DNA of 64,000 nt, taken from contig NZ_CP031396.1 of the NCBI RefSeq assembly GCF_003363755.1, positions 2,294,001 through 2,358,000 of the forward strand, read 5' to 3'. This stretch comes from Pseudomonas protegens (GTDB lineage: Bacteria > Pseudomonadota > Gammaproteobacteria > Pseudomonadales > Pseudomonadaceae). Below the pieces are notes generated by a model. It saw only the letters and a program-made list of their open reading frames with translations. It made no database searches and was not told where the DNA came from. The position numbers were made by a program, and so were the translations under genes. The first letter of the stretch is position 1. Each line of letters begins with the position of its first letter. Of this stretch, positions 14,022 through 22,553 are shown piece after piece.

Positions 14022-14801
14022 TTAATGCACATCCTTCCAGTATTCGCGCTTGAGCAGATAGGCGAACACGAAGAAGAAGGCCAGATACAAGAGCACGTAA
14101 GTACCGATGCGCTGGTGCTGCAGTTTGACAGGGTTGGCCGAGTAAGCCAGGAAGGTCACCAGATTCTTGACCTTCTCGTCGAACTGAGCCTCATTGAGAG
14201 TACCGGTACCCTCTTTGACTGTCAGCTGGTCGCACGCCTCGTGAGTCAGGGGCGTACCAGTCAGCGGATCGTATTGTTTCTTACCGCCTTCAACGATTTG
14301 CACCTGCTTGCAACCGACAACTTGACGCCCTTGCAGACCGACCAGGACGTTAGGCATACCAACGTTCGGGAAGACCTTGTTGTTCACGCCCCAAGGGCGC
14401 GCAGGATCTTCATAGAAGGACTTGAGGTAGCCATAAAGCCAATCGGTACCACGCACGCGAGCCACCAGAGTCAAGTCTGGCGGCGCAGCGCCGAACCAGG
14501 TCTTGGCATCAGCCGGCTGCATGCCGATGTTCATGTGGTCACCGATCTTGGCACCGGTGAAAACCAGCTTGCTCAACATCAAGTCGTGAGGAATGCCCAG
14601 GTCATCGGCGACCCGCTCATAACGCTGGAACTTGGCGCTGTGGCAACCCATGCAGTAGTTGGCGAAAGTACGCGCACCATCTTGCAAGGCAGCCTTGTCG
14701 GACAGGTCGATATCAACCTTCTCCAACTCAGGACCCGCGGTATTCGCGAAAGACAACACAGGCATAGCAGCAAGAATCAGTACAGCAAATAGCTTTTTCA
14801 T
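14022..14801 (-). CDS. petC: Cytochrome c1 of the bc1 complex
   Basis: Heme c subunit of the quinol:cytochrome c reductase, passing electrons from the Rieske protein to soluble cytochrome c. 259 residues: signal peptide (about 1-19, cleavage near SFANT), heme c site CMGCH at about residues 50-54, a distal Met-ligand region, and a C-terminal membrane anchor (VLLYLAFFFVFAYLL). I use the ATG at 14801, overlapping the petB stop (TGATG), because the signal peptide begins there. Third gene of petABC. Confidence 0.96.
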   Translation of the reverse strand: MKKLFAVLILAAMPVLSFANTAGPELEKVDIDLSDKAALQDGARTFANYCMGCHSAKFQRYERVADDLGIPHDLMLSKLVFTGAKIGDHMNIGMQPADAKTWFGAAPPDLTLVARVRGTDWLYGYLKSFYEDPARPWGVNNKVFPNVGMPNVLVGLQGRQVVGCKQVQIVEGGKKQYDPLTGTPLTHEACDQLTVKEGTGTLNEAQFDEKVKNLVTFLAYSANPVKLQHQRIGTYVLLYLAFFFVFAYLLKREYWKDVH

Positions 14802-16012
14802 CAGCCAGTCACCCTTTCCGGAACCGGTTTGGTCTTCTCGAGCCTGGTATAGAACGGCATCAGAATGAAGTAGGCGAAGTACAGGAAGGTACACACCTGC
14901 GACAACAGCGTACGGCCTGGAGTCGGCGCCAACACACCCAACACACCCAGGATCACGAACGAGACGCAGAACACCAGCAGCCAGATCTTGCTCAGCCAGC
15001 CTTTATAGCGCATGGACTTGACCGGACTACGGTCGAGCCAAGGCAGCACGAACAGGACCGCAATTGCAGCGCCCATGGCGATAACACCCAAGAGCTTGTC
15101 TGGCACCGCACGCAGAATCGCGTAGAACGGAGTGAAGTACCAAACAGGAGCAATATGCTCAGGTGTCTTGAATGGGTTGGCCGGTTCGAAGTTCGGTTTC
15201 TCGAGGAAGTAACCACCCATCTCAGGGAAGAAAAACACGATCGAGCAGAAGATGAACAGGAACACAACTACACCGACGATATCCTTCACGGTGTAGTAAG
15301 GGTGGAAAGGAATGCCATCCAGCGGGATACCGTTCTCATCCTTGTTCTTCTTGATGTCTACGCCATCCGGGTTATTCGAACCCACCTCGTGCAACGCCAG
15401 AATGTGCAGCACCACCAGACCGAGAATCACGATCGGCAGGGCTACCACGTGCAGAGCGAAGAAGCGGTTCAGGGTAATCCCGGAAATCAGGTAATCACCA
15501 CGGATCCACTGAGTCAGGTCGTCACCAATAACGGGGATCGCACCGAACAGCGAGATGATCACCTGGGCACCCCAGTAGGACATCTGCCCCCAAGGCAGCA
15601 GGTAGCCCATGAAGGCCTCGGCCATCAGCGCCAGGTAGATCAGCATGCCGAACAGCCACACCAGCTCACGAGGCTTCTGGTAGGAACCGTAGAGCAAGCC
15701 ACGGAACATGTGCAGATAGACCACGATGAAGAACGCCGAAGCGCCGGTGGAGTGAAGCAAACGCAGGATCGCGCCGTACTCGACGTCGCGCATGATGTAT
15801 TCAACGGAAGCAAAGGCTTCTTCCGCCGAAGGGGTGTAGCTCATGGTCAACCAGACACCAGTAACGATCTGGTTAACCAGTACCAGCAGTGCCAGGGAGC
15901 CAAAGAAATAGAAGAAGTTGAAGTTCTTCGGAGCGTAATACTTGCTGAGATGGTCTTCCCACATCTTGGTCGCTGGGAAGCGCGCATCAACCCAATCCAT
16001 GAACTTGCTCAT
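14801..16012 (-). CDS. petB: Cytochrome b of the bc1 complex
   Basis: Di-heme membrane subunit carrying the Qo and Qi quinone sites. 403 residues with about eight transmembrane helices; heme-ligand histidines sit in RLLHSTGASAFFIVVYLHMFR and in FFALHVVALPIVILGLVVLHI; the Qo-loop PEW-type motif is visible as APVWYFTPFYAILRAVP. The ATG at 16012 shares its first base with the Rieske gene stop; a GTG codon directly before it is less likely. Confidence 0.96.
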   Translation of the reverse strand: MSKFMDWVDARFPATKMWEDHLSKYYAPKNFNFFYFFGSLALLVLVNQIVTGVWLTMSYTPSAEEAFASVEYIMRDVEYGAILRLLHSTGASAFFIVVYLHMFRGLLYGSYQKPRELVWLFGMLIYLALMAEAFMGYLLPWGQMSYWGAQVIISLFGAIPVIGDDLTQWIRGDYLISGITLNRFFALHVVALPIVILGLVVLHILALHEVGSNNPDGVDIKKNKDENGIPLDGIPFHPYYTVKDIVGVVVFLFIFCSIVFFFPEMGGYFLEKPNFEPANPFKTPEHIAPVWYFTPFYAILRAVPDKLLGVIAMGAAIAVLFVLPWLDRSPVKSMRYKGWLSKIWLLVFCVSFVILGVLGVLAPTPGRTLLSQVCTFLYFAYFILMPFYTRLEKTKPVPERVTG

Positions 16013-16605
16013 CACGCTTTCTCCGTGTCGACGCCAATGACGATGATGTCATCCGACTCATAGGAATGCGGGGGTACTGGCAGGTTCAGGGGCGCAGGCT
16101 GCGCTTTATAGACGCGACCAGCCAGGTCGTAGTGGGAGCCGTGGCAAGGGCAGAAATAGCCACCTACCCAGTCCTTACCCAAATCAGCGGGCGCCACTTC
16201 AGGACGGAAGGTCGGAGAACAACCCAGGTGAGTACAGATCCCGATCAGCAGCAAAATCTCTGGCTTGATCGAACGCACTTCCGGATCGACGTAGGTTGGT
16301 TGTACCGAGTTCTTGGAGTCAGGGTCAGACAGCTGGCCCTCGATCTTTTTAAGATTCCCCAGGATTTCCTCTGTACGGCGGACGATGAATACCGGTTGAC
16401 CACGCCACTCAGCAATCATCTGCTGACCTGGGTCGATCTTGCTGATATTCACTTTCACCGGTGCACCTGCGGCTTTCGCCTTGGCACTGGGAAACCATGA
16501 CCCCACGAACGGGACCGCAGCCCCCACCGCTCCAGCAGCACCCACCACGGATGTGGCTGCTACTAGGAAGCGACGCCGGCCTGCATTCACGCCGTCATTG
16601 CTCAT
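16012..16605 (-). CDS. petA: Rieske iron-sulfur subunit of the bc1 complex
   Basis: 2Fe-2S subunit, 197 residues. N-terminal Tat-type signal anchor (AGRRRFLVAATSVVGAAG) and the two cluster-binding boxes CTHLGC (about 124-129) and CPCHGS (about 152-157). GGAG nine bases before the ATG supports the start. First gene of petABC; the operon supplies the aerobic electron transport chain between quinol and cytochrome c. Confidence 0.97.
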   Translation of the reverse strand: MSNDGVNAGRRRFLVAATSVVGAAGAVGAAVPFVGSWFPSAKAKAAGAPVKVNISKIDPGQQMIAEWRGQPVFIVRRTEEILGNLKKIEGQLSDPDSKNSVQPTYVDPEVRSIKPEILLLIGICTHLGCSPTFRPEVAPADLGKDWVGGYFCPCHGSHYDLAGRVYKAQPAPLNLPVPPHSYESDDIIVIGVDTEKA

Positions 16606-16751
16606 TCAGTCCTCTCCCATCAGCTTTGTGGCCTGTTAAATCAGGCATCTACTAAGTAAAAATCTGAACTTATAAAAATTTTGCCGAATGGTAATGAAAA
16701 GCCCCTATTCTGACAAGGTAATTACCAAGCCGACCCAGCCCGAAGCCTTGT

Positions 16752-16780
16752 AGTATAGGGCCTGCGCGGATGTGGCAAGT
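16752..16780 (-). promoter_or_regulatory. Candidate petABC promoter
   Basis: Minus strand TATACT (16752-16757) is an excellent -10; 17 bases upstream lies ACTTGC (16775-16780), a poor -35. A second possibility nearer the gene is TTGTCA-17-TACCAT around 16693-16721. The roughly 250-base gap between petA and rpsI otherwise holds only the rpsI terminator. Confidence 0.4.
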
Positions 16781-16803
16781 TGTCACAGCGCAAATTTCAG
16801 ACA

Positions 16804-16841
16804 ATAAAAAACGCCCAGCTCCGCGAGGAGACTGGGCGCTT
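16804..16841 (-). terminator. Terminator of rplM-rpsI
   Basis: Minus strand hairpin CGCCCAGTCTCC/GGAGCTGGGCG (small mismatch, loop TCGC) followed by TTTTTTATT, about 20 bases after the rpsI stop. Confidence 0.85.
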
Positions 16842-16858
16842 TTGAACGCAGTAGCGAA

Positions 16859-17251
16859 TTAACGCTTGGAGTATTGCGGACGCTTACGCGCTTTACGCAG
16901 ACCCACTTTCTTACGCTCAACTTCACGTGCGTCACGGGTTACGAAGCCAGCTTTACGCAGAGCGCTGCGCAGAGTTTCGTCGTAATCCATCAGAGCGCGA
17001 GTGATACCGTGGCGGATTGCGCCAGCTTGACCACTTACACCGCCGCCGATAACGGTAACGTAGATATCGAACTTCTCAACAGTCTCGGTCAGCTCCAGCG
17101 GCTGACGAACTACCATGCGGGCAGTTTCGCGACCGAAGAAGTTATCCAGGGAGCGGTTGTTGATCGAGATGTTGCCAGTGCCCGGACGCAGGAAAACGCG
17201 TGCGGTTGCAGTCTTGCGACGGCCAGTGCCGTAATTTTGAGTCGCCGACAT
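16859..17251 (-). CDS. rpsI: 30S ribosomal protein S9
   Basis: 130 residues, N-terminus [20 protein letters not shown] and the basic C-terminal tail ending [12 protein letters not shown] whose last residues reach the ribosomal P site. It follows rplM by 14 bases, the universal bacterial order. Confidence 0.98.
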   Translation of the reverse strand: MSATQNYGTGRRKTATARVFLRPGTGNISINNRSLDNFFGRETARMVVRQPLELTETVEKFDIYVTVIGGGVSGQAGAIRHGITRALMDYDETLRSALRKAGFVTRDAREVERKKVGLRKARKRPQYSKR

Positions 17252-17265
17252 AATGAACTATTCCG

Positions 17266-17694
17266 TTAAATCTTCAGTTCTTGGGGCTGCTGAGCAGTAT
17301 GAGGGTGAGCAGCGCCCGCATAGACTTTCAGCTTACGGTACATGTCGCGACCCAGCGGGTTCTTAGGCAGCATGCCTTTTACCGCGGTCTCGATCACGCG
17401 CTCAGGGGCTTTAGCGATCAGCTTTTCGAAGTTGATCGACTTGATGCCGCCCGGGAAACCGGAGTGGGAGTAGTACATTTTGTCAGTGGTTTTAGCGCCA
17501 GTAACACGTACCTGCTCGGCATTGATTACGACGATGTAGTCGCCGGTATCAACGTGAGGAGTGTACTCAGGCTTGTGCTTGCCACGCAGACGGCTCGCGA
17601 TTTCAGTGGCCAGACGACCCAGGGTCTGACCAGCAGCGTCGACGACGAACCAGTCGCGCTTTACTGTTTCCGGTTTAGCAGTAAAAGTTTTCAT
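17266..17694 (-). CDS. rplM: 50S ribosomal protein L13
   Basis: 142 residues, starting [20 protein letters not shown] with the family motif [20 protein letters not shown]. First gene of rplM-rpsI, with a clear promoter upstream. Confidence 0.98.
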   Translation of the reverse strand: MKTFTAKPETVKRDWFVVDAAGQTLGRLATEIASRLRGKHKPEYTPHVDTGDYIVVINAEQVRVTGAKTTDKMYYSHSGFPGGIKSINFEKLIAKAPERVIETAVKGMLPKNPLGRDMYRKLKVYAGAAHPHTAQQPQELKI

Positions 17695-17735
17695 TCTTTA
17701 TAGCCTCAGGGGCCGCCCAGCAAAATAGACGGCGG

Positions 17736-17764
17736 ATCTTACTGAATAGTGCGTACTTTGACAA
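17736..17764 (-). promoter_or_regulatory. sigma70 promoter of rplM-rpsI
   Basis: Minus strand TTGTCA (17759-17764), 17 bases, TAAGAT (17736-17741). The leader to the rplM ATG is about 35 bases and GC-rich. Confidence 0.65.
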
Positions 17765-17941
17765 GGTCAAAGGCAGCCGGACACAGACGCTATCGGGGGC
17801 TCGGGTCAGCGCGTCTGATATACGGCAAGATTCTTCGGCAGGCGGCGCATCACTTCCACTGCAGAAAGAGCTGCCGAATTATGCAGATTGCGAAAAAAAA
17901 TTCAACCTGCTTTTATGATTGTTTTGCCAAGGGAGTACCCG

Positions 17942-18982
17942 ATGGACTACCGCCAGCTGGGCCGAACCGATCTGAATGTGAGTGCGATTTGCCTGGGTAC
18001 CATGACTTGGGGCGAGCAGAACACCGAGGCTGAAGCCTTCGCTCAAATCGAGCGAGCCAAGAACGCCGGAATCAACTTTATCGACACCGCCGAAATGTAC
18101 CCGGTGCCACCCAAGGCCGAAACCTATGCCACCACCGAACGCTACATAGGCAACTGGTTCAAGCAACACGGCGATCGCGCCGACTGGATCCTGGCCAGCA
18201 AGATCGCCGGCCCAGGCAACACCATCGATTACATCCGCGACAAACAACTCAAGCACAACCGCAAACACATAGTCGAAGCCGTGGATGCCAGCCTCAAGCG
18301 CCTGCAGACCGACTGGATCGACCTTTATCAATTGCACTGGCCCGAGCGCAGCACCAACTTCTTCGGTCAGCTGGGTTACAGGCACCAGGCCGACGAAGAC
18401 TTCACACCGCTGGAAGAAACCCTCGAAGCGCTGGACGAACAGGTCAAGGCCGGCAAGATCCGCCATATCGGCCTGTCCAACGAAACGCCCTGGGGCACCA
18501 TGAAGTTCCTCGCCCTGGCCGAAAGTCGTGGCTGGCCTCGCGCAGTTTCGATCCAGAACCCCTACAACCTGCTCAACCGCAGCTTTGAGGTGGGCCTGGC
18601 GGAAATCGCCATTCGCGAACAATGCGGCCTGCTGGCTTACTCTCCATTAGCCTTTGGCTACCTGTCCGGCAAGTACGAGGGAGGCGCCCGACCAGCCAAG
18701 GCTCGACTGAGCCTCTACAGCCGCTTCAGCCGCTACTTCAACCCTCAGTCGGAAGCGGCCTGCAGCCGTTATGTGGCGCTGGCCCGCGAGCATGGTCTGG
18801 ACCCGGCACAGATGGCCTTGGCCTTCGTCACTCAACAGCCGTTCGTGACCAGCAACATCATCGGCGCCACCACACTGGAACAGCTGGACAGCAACATCGC
18901 CAGCGCCACCTTGAAGTTGTCGGAAGAAGTCCTCGCCGGGATAGAGGCAATCCACAAGGATCACCCCAACCCTGCGCCTTAA
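17942..18982 (+). CDS. tas: Tas-type NADP(H)-dependent aldo-keto reductase
   Basis: 346-residue aldo-keto reductase closely resembling E. coli Tas: N-terminus MDYRQLGRTDLNVSAICLGT, FIDTAEMYPVPPKAETYATT, DLYQLHWPERSTNFFGQLGY, IQNPYNLLNRSFEVGLAE. The catalytic tetrad is visible as D-Y (FIDTAEMY), K (ILASKIAG) and H (LYQLHW). GGGAG seven bases upstream supports the ATG at 17942 rather than the upstream in-frame ATG. Its physiological substrate is unknown; E. coli tas suppresses a tyrosine auxotrophy. It ends at a REP element. Confidence 0.92.
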   Translation: MDYRQLGRTDLNVSAICLGTMTWGEQNTEAEAFAQIERAKNAGINFIDTAEMYPVPPKAETYATTERYIGNWFKQHGDRADWILASKIAGPGNTIDYIRDKQLKHNRKHIVEAVDASLKRLQTDWIDLYQLHWPERSTNFFGQLGYRHQADEDFTPLEETLEALDEQVKAGKIRHIGLSNETPWGTMKFLALAESRGWPRAVSIQNPYNLLNRSFEVGLAEIAIREQCGLLAYSPLAFGYLSGKYEGGARPAKARLSLYSRFSRYFNPQSEAACSRYVALAREHGLDPAQMALAFVTQQPFVTSNIIGATTLEQLDSNIASATLKLSEEVLAGIEAIHKDHPNPAP

Positions 18983-18989
18983 CTGGTCT

Positions 18990-19053
18990 ACAGGAGCTGG
19001 CTTGCCAACGAATGGACACGTCGCACCATTTGCCTGCAAGCCGGTTCCTACAG
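18990..19053. repeat. Imperfect REP pair between tas and acyl-CoA dehydrogenase
   Basis: CAGGAGCTGGCTTGCC (18991-19006) and its inverted partner GCAAGCCGGTTCCTAC (19036-19051) form the arms of a REPIN-like hairpin in a convergent gap. The distal arm supplies the stop codon of the neighbouring minus-strand gene (TAG at 19048-19050). Confidence 0.75.
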
Positions 19054-20184
19054 TGAACGGGCGATAATTTCCTTCATGATCTCGTTGGTCCCGGCATAAA
19101 TGCGCTGCACCCGCGCATCGGCCCAGGCCCGGGCCACCGGGTACTCCCACATGAAGCCGTAGCCGCCGTGCAGTTGCACGCACTCATCGAGTACCTTGCA
19201 CTGCAGATCGGTGCCCCAGTACTTGGCCATGGCCGCCGTCGGCACATCGAGTTTGCCCTGCAAATGCAACTCCAGGCAGCGATCGACAAAGACCCGGCCG
19301 ATCTGAATTTCCGTGGCCATTTCAGCCAGCTTGAAGCGGCTATTCTGGAAATCGGCAATTGCCTTGCCAAAGGCCTTGCGTTCGCGGGTGTATTCCAGGG
19401 TCCACTGCAACGCGGCCTCGGCACTGGCCAGGCCACCAATCGCCACGGTCAGGCGCTCCTGGGGCAACTCCTGCATCAAGTAGGCAAAGCCTGCCCCAGC
19501 CTGCCCCAGCAGATTTTCCTTGGGCACTCGCACATCCTGGAAGAACAGCTCGGAGGTGTCCTGAGCCTTCATTCCAACCTTTTCCAGGCGCTTGCCCTTG
19601 GAGAACCCGGGAGTATCGGCCTCAACCAGAAACAGGCTGGTGCCCTTAGCTCCAGCCTTGGGATCGGTCTTGGCCACGACTATCACCAGGTCCGCCAGAT
19701 AGCCGTTGGTAATAAAGGTCTTGGACCCATTGATCACATACTCGTCGCCGTCGAGCACTGCCGTGGTCTTCACCCCTTGCAAGTCAGAGCCCGCACCCGG
19801 CTCGGTCATGGCAATGGCCGTGACCATATCCCCCGACACCAGACGGGGCAGGTATTTGCGCTTCAGCGCCTCACTGCCGTAGTGCAGGATGTAGGGCGCA
19901 ACAATGTCTGAATGCAGAGAAAAACCAATGCCGGTCAGCCCCAGACGGCCGATCTCCTCGATCACCACCGCACTGTAGAGAAAATCCGCCCCCAGACCGC
20001 CGTACTCCTCGGGAATATGCGAACACAGCATCCCCGCCTCCCCAGCCTTGCTCCACAACTGACGGTCGATGAAGCCCTGTTTTTCCCACTCACCATGGAA
20101 AGGCACAGCCTCTTTTTCAAGGAACGTACGCACGCTGTCACGAAAGAGTTCATGCTCGGAACTGAACAAGGTTCTAGGGATCAT
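19048..20184 (-). CDS. Acyl-CoA dehydrogenase
   Basis: FAD-dependent enzyme that introduces the alpha,beta double bond in an acyl-CoA, 378 residues. Family signatures are AMTEPGAGSDLQGVKT, VINGSKTFITNG, and the C-terminal YAGTNEIMKEIIARSL. The catalytic base is expected in the segment QLHGGYGFMWEYP near the C-terminus (E as in other members). Start ATG at 20184 follows AGGTG. It lies divergent from a GlxA-type regulator 145 bases away, a hint at control by it. The chain-length specificity cannot be read from the sequence. Confidence 0.92.
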   Translation of the reverse strand: MIPRTLFSSEHELFRDSVRTFLEKEAVPFHGEWEKQGFIDRQLWSKAGEAGMLCSHIPEEYGGLGADFLYSAVVIEEIGRLGLTGIGFSLHSDIVAPYILHYGSEALKRKYLPRLVSGDMVTAIAMTEPGAGSDLQGVKTTAVLDGDEYVINGSKTFITNGYLADLVIVVAKTDPKAGAKGTSLFLVEADTPGFSKGKRLEKVGMKAQDTSELFFQDVRVPKENLLGQAGAGFAYLMQELPQERLTVAIGGLASAEAALQWTLEYTRERKAFGKAIADFQNSRFKLAEMATEIQIGRVFVDRCLELHLQGKLDVPTAAMAKYWGTDLQCKVLDECVQLHGGYGFMWEYPVARAWADARVQRIYAGTNEIMKEIIARSL

Positions 20185-20329
20185 GCAGGCACCTGTGATG
20201 TTGATTGATCATGGGTTGGCTGCCAGAGCCTAAGCCCAGGCACCTGCACGGGACACTGGACACATCCGACAAAAAATAAGACGATCCAGCCGTCTGGTGA
20301 CCACTTTCCCCTATAAGAACAATTGAATT

Positions 20330-21328
20330 ATGTCTAACCAAACCTCCACGCCCTTGCGGCGCGTCAGCATCCTGGCTATCGACCGGGTTTTCGCTTCCAC
20401 CCTCATGCAGGCCAAGGATTTTTTCCATCTGGCCAGCCTGCGTTACGGCAAACAGCTGGGCCAAGGCCTGACTCCGGCATTCGAAACTCGCCTGGTCAGC
20501 CCCGACGGCCAGCCAGTCTGCAGCTTCAGCAATGTGATCATGCCGGTGGACGGTGCGCTGGAAGATACCGATGTGATCATTCTCCCGGCCTTCTGGGATG
20601 ACTTCGACACCCTGTGCCAGCGTTATCCACAGATACTGCCCTGGCTGCGCGCCCAGCACGCCCGCGGTGCAGTGCTTTGCGGTGAAGCCACCGGGGTTTT
20701 CTGGCTGGCTGAAGCCGGACTGCTCGACGGCAAGGAAGCCACCACTTACTGGCGCTTCTTCAACGCCTTCAGCGAGCGCTTCCCCAAGGTCCAGCTCAAC
20801 CAGGACAAGCACCTGACAGACGCCGACAATCTCTATTGCGCCGGCGGCACCACCTCGGCCTGCGACCTGTACATTTACCTGATCGAACGCTTCTGTGGAG
20901 CCAACGTGGCCCAGGCCGTGGCTCGGGACATCCTCTATGAAGTGCAACGCAGCTACGCCCCCGGACGCATCGGCTTCGGCGGCCAGAAACTGCATCAGGA
21001 TGTAATCATCCTGCAGATCCAGCATTGGCTTGAAGAGCACTTCGCCGACAAGTTCCGCTTCGAGGACGTGGCTCGCGAACATGGCATGAGCATTCGCAAT
21101 TTCATGCGCCGCTTTCAGACGGCTACCGGCGACAAGCCCCTGCACTACCTGCAGCGTCTACGCATCGAAACCGCCAAGGGCCTGCTTTCGGGAACGCGCA
21201 AGAGCATCAAGACCATCAGCTATGAAGTCGGCTACGACGACGCCAGCTTCTTCGCCCGCCTGTTCCGCCAACACACCGAACTCTCACCCAATCAGTACCG
21301 CCAGCAGTTCCAGCAGCAGGCGGCATAA
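20330..21328 (+). CDS. GlxA-type transcriptional regulator (DJ-1/PfpI-like domain plus AraC HTH)
   Basis: 332 residues. N-terminal part (about 10-190) resembles the class I glutamine amidotransferase-like DJ-1/PfpI domain (ILAIDRVFASTLMQAKDF, DVIILPAFWDDF, AVLCGEATGVFWLAEAGLLDG), in which the elbow Cys is followed by G-E. The C-terminal AraC double HTH (about 225-325) has DVAREHGMSIRNFMRRF and ISYEVGYDDASFFARLFR. Regulators of this type sense small metabolites (carnitine, glycine betaine, arginine) in Pseudomonas; the ligand here is unknown. Divergent from the acyl-CoA dehydrogenase. Confidence 0.88.
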   Translation: MSNQTSTPLRRVSILAIDRVFASTLMQAKDFFHLASLRYGKQLGQGLTPAFETRLVSPDGQPVCSFSNVIMPVDGALEDTDVIILPAFWDDFDTLCQRYPQILPWLRAQHARGAVLCGEATGVFWLAEAGLLDGKEATTYWRFFNAFSERFPKVQLNQDKHLTDADNLYCAGGTTSACDLYIYLIERFCGANVAQAVARDILYEVQRSYAPGRIGFGGQKLHQDVIILQIQHWLEEHFADKFRFEDVAREHGMSIRNFMRRFQTATGDKPLHYLQRLRIETAKGLLSGTRKSIKTISYEVGYDDASFFARLFRQHTELSPNQYRQQFQQQAA

Positions 21329-21357
21329 AAAAAGGGCCTGCAATGCAGGCCCTTTTT
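21329..21357. terminator. Bidirectional terminator (GlxA-type regulator / zapE)
   Basis: Perfect hairpin GGGCCTGC/GCAGGCCC with a 3-base loop at 21334-21352, flanked by a run of seven A and by TTTTT. Confidence 0.9.
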
Positions 21358-21370
21358 CATCGACTCGAGA

Positions 21371-22465
21371 TTATGGCTTGTGCGCCCGCGACAGAAACTC
21401 GTGGGACTGCATCTCCAGCAACCGGCTGAGAGTGCGCTGGAACTCGAACGTCAAGCGCCCTCCGGTATAGAGGTCCTTGAGCTCGACCTCGGCGGAGATG
21501 ATCAGCTTGACGTTGCGGTCATAGAACTCGTCGACCATGTTGATGAAACGCCGAGCAATATCATCCGTGGTGACACTCATCTGCTCCACGCCACTGAGCA
21601 GCACGGCATGAAAGATCTTGCCCAGTTCGATGTAGTCGTTCTGGCTACGAGGGCCATCGCACAGCTCACGGAAGTCGAACCAGGCCACATCATCACAGGT
21701 GCGCAGCGCACGAATTTCTCGGTTCTCGATGATCAAAACATCGTTTTCCACCGCCTGAGTGCACTCTGGCGTCAGCGCACGGAAGCTCTTGCGCAGACTT
21801 TCATGGGCAGCTTCATCCAATGGATAGTGAAACAGCTCCGCCTGCTCCAGATGCCGCAGACGGTAGTCGACGCCGCTGTCGACGTTGACGATCTCGGTGT
21901 TCTGCTTGATCAGGGCAATGGCCGGCAAAAAGCGCGCACGCTGCAGACCGTCCTTGTACAAGCCATCCGGAACGATGTTCGACGTCGCCACCAGGGTCAC
22001 ACCGTTCTTGAACAACTCTTCCATCAGGGTGCCGAGAATCATCGCATCGGTAATATCAGACACGAAGAATTCATCGAAGCAGATCACCCGCGCCTCTTGT
22101 GAGAAACGCTTGGCAATGATGGTCAGCGGATTCTTTTCGCCACCCAGGGTTTTCATTTCTTCGTGTACGCGCTTCATAAAGCGGTGAAAGTGCGTACGAA
22201 CCTTTTCCTTGAACGGCAAGGCTTCGAAGAAGGTGTCTACCAGATAAGTCTTTCCACGCCCTACTCCGCCCCAGAAGTACAGCCCCTTGACCGGCGCCTG
22301 ATCCTTCTTGCCAAAGAGCTTGCCGAGCAAACCCGGCTTGTTTTGCTCGGCTGCAATCAGATCCTCATACAGGCGCTGCAGATGACGCACAGCGGTTTCC
22401 TGTGCCGCGTCATGAAAGAAGTCCGGGCGTTTCAGATCTGCTTGGTATCGTTCTAGGGGCGTCAT
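21371..22465 (-). CDS. zapE: ZapE, AFG1-like ATPase
   Basis: 364-residue AAA-type ATPase of the AFG1/LACE1 family; in E. coli ZapE associates with the Z-ring late in division and under low oxygen. Walker A is KGLYFWGGVGRGKTYLVDTF (about residues 60-79), Walker B is VICFDEFFVSDI, both in the family form. It lies 88 bases downstream of trpS on the same strand but behind a terminator, so it is probably separately transcribed. Confidence 0.94.
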   Translation of the reverse strand: MTPLERYQADLKRPDFFHDAAQETAVRHLQRLYEDLIAAEQNKPGLLGKLFGKKDQAPVKGLYFWGGVGRGKTYLVDTFFEALPFKEKVRTHFHRFMKRVHEEMKTLGGEKNPLTIIAKRFSQEARVICFDEFFVSDITDAMILGTLMEELFKNGVTLVATSNIVPDGLYKDGLQRARFLPAIALIKQNTEIVNVDSGVDYRLRHLEQAELFHYPLDEAAHESLRKSFRALTPECTQAVENDVLIIENREIRALRTCDDVAWFDFRELCDGPRSQNDYIELGKIFHAVLLSGVEQMSVTTDDIARRFINMVDEFYDRNVKLIISAEVELKDLYTGGRLTFEFQRTLSRLLEMQSHEFLSRAHKP

Positions 22466-22488
22466 AATTCGTTAGCAAGGCAACAAAA

Positions 22489-22517
22489 ACGGGCCGTCAC
22501 TTTAGCGACGGCCCTGG
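22489..22517 (-). terminator. Terminator of trpS
   Basis: Minus strand hairpin GGGCCGTCGCT/AGTGACGGCCC followed by GTTTTTG, between trpS and zapE. Confidence 0.85.
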
Positions 22518-22553
22518 GGAATGGCAATCAGCCCTTGGTCGGGAAGATTCCGA

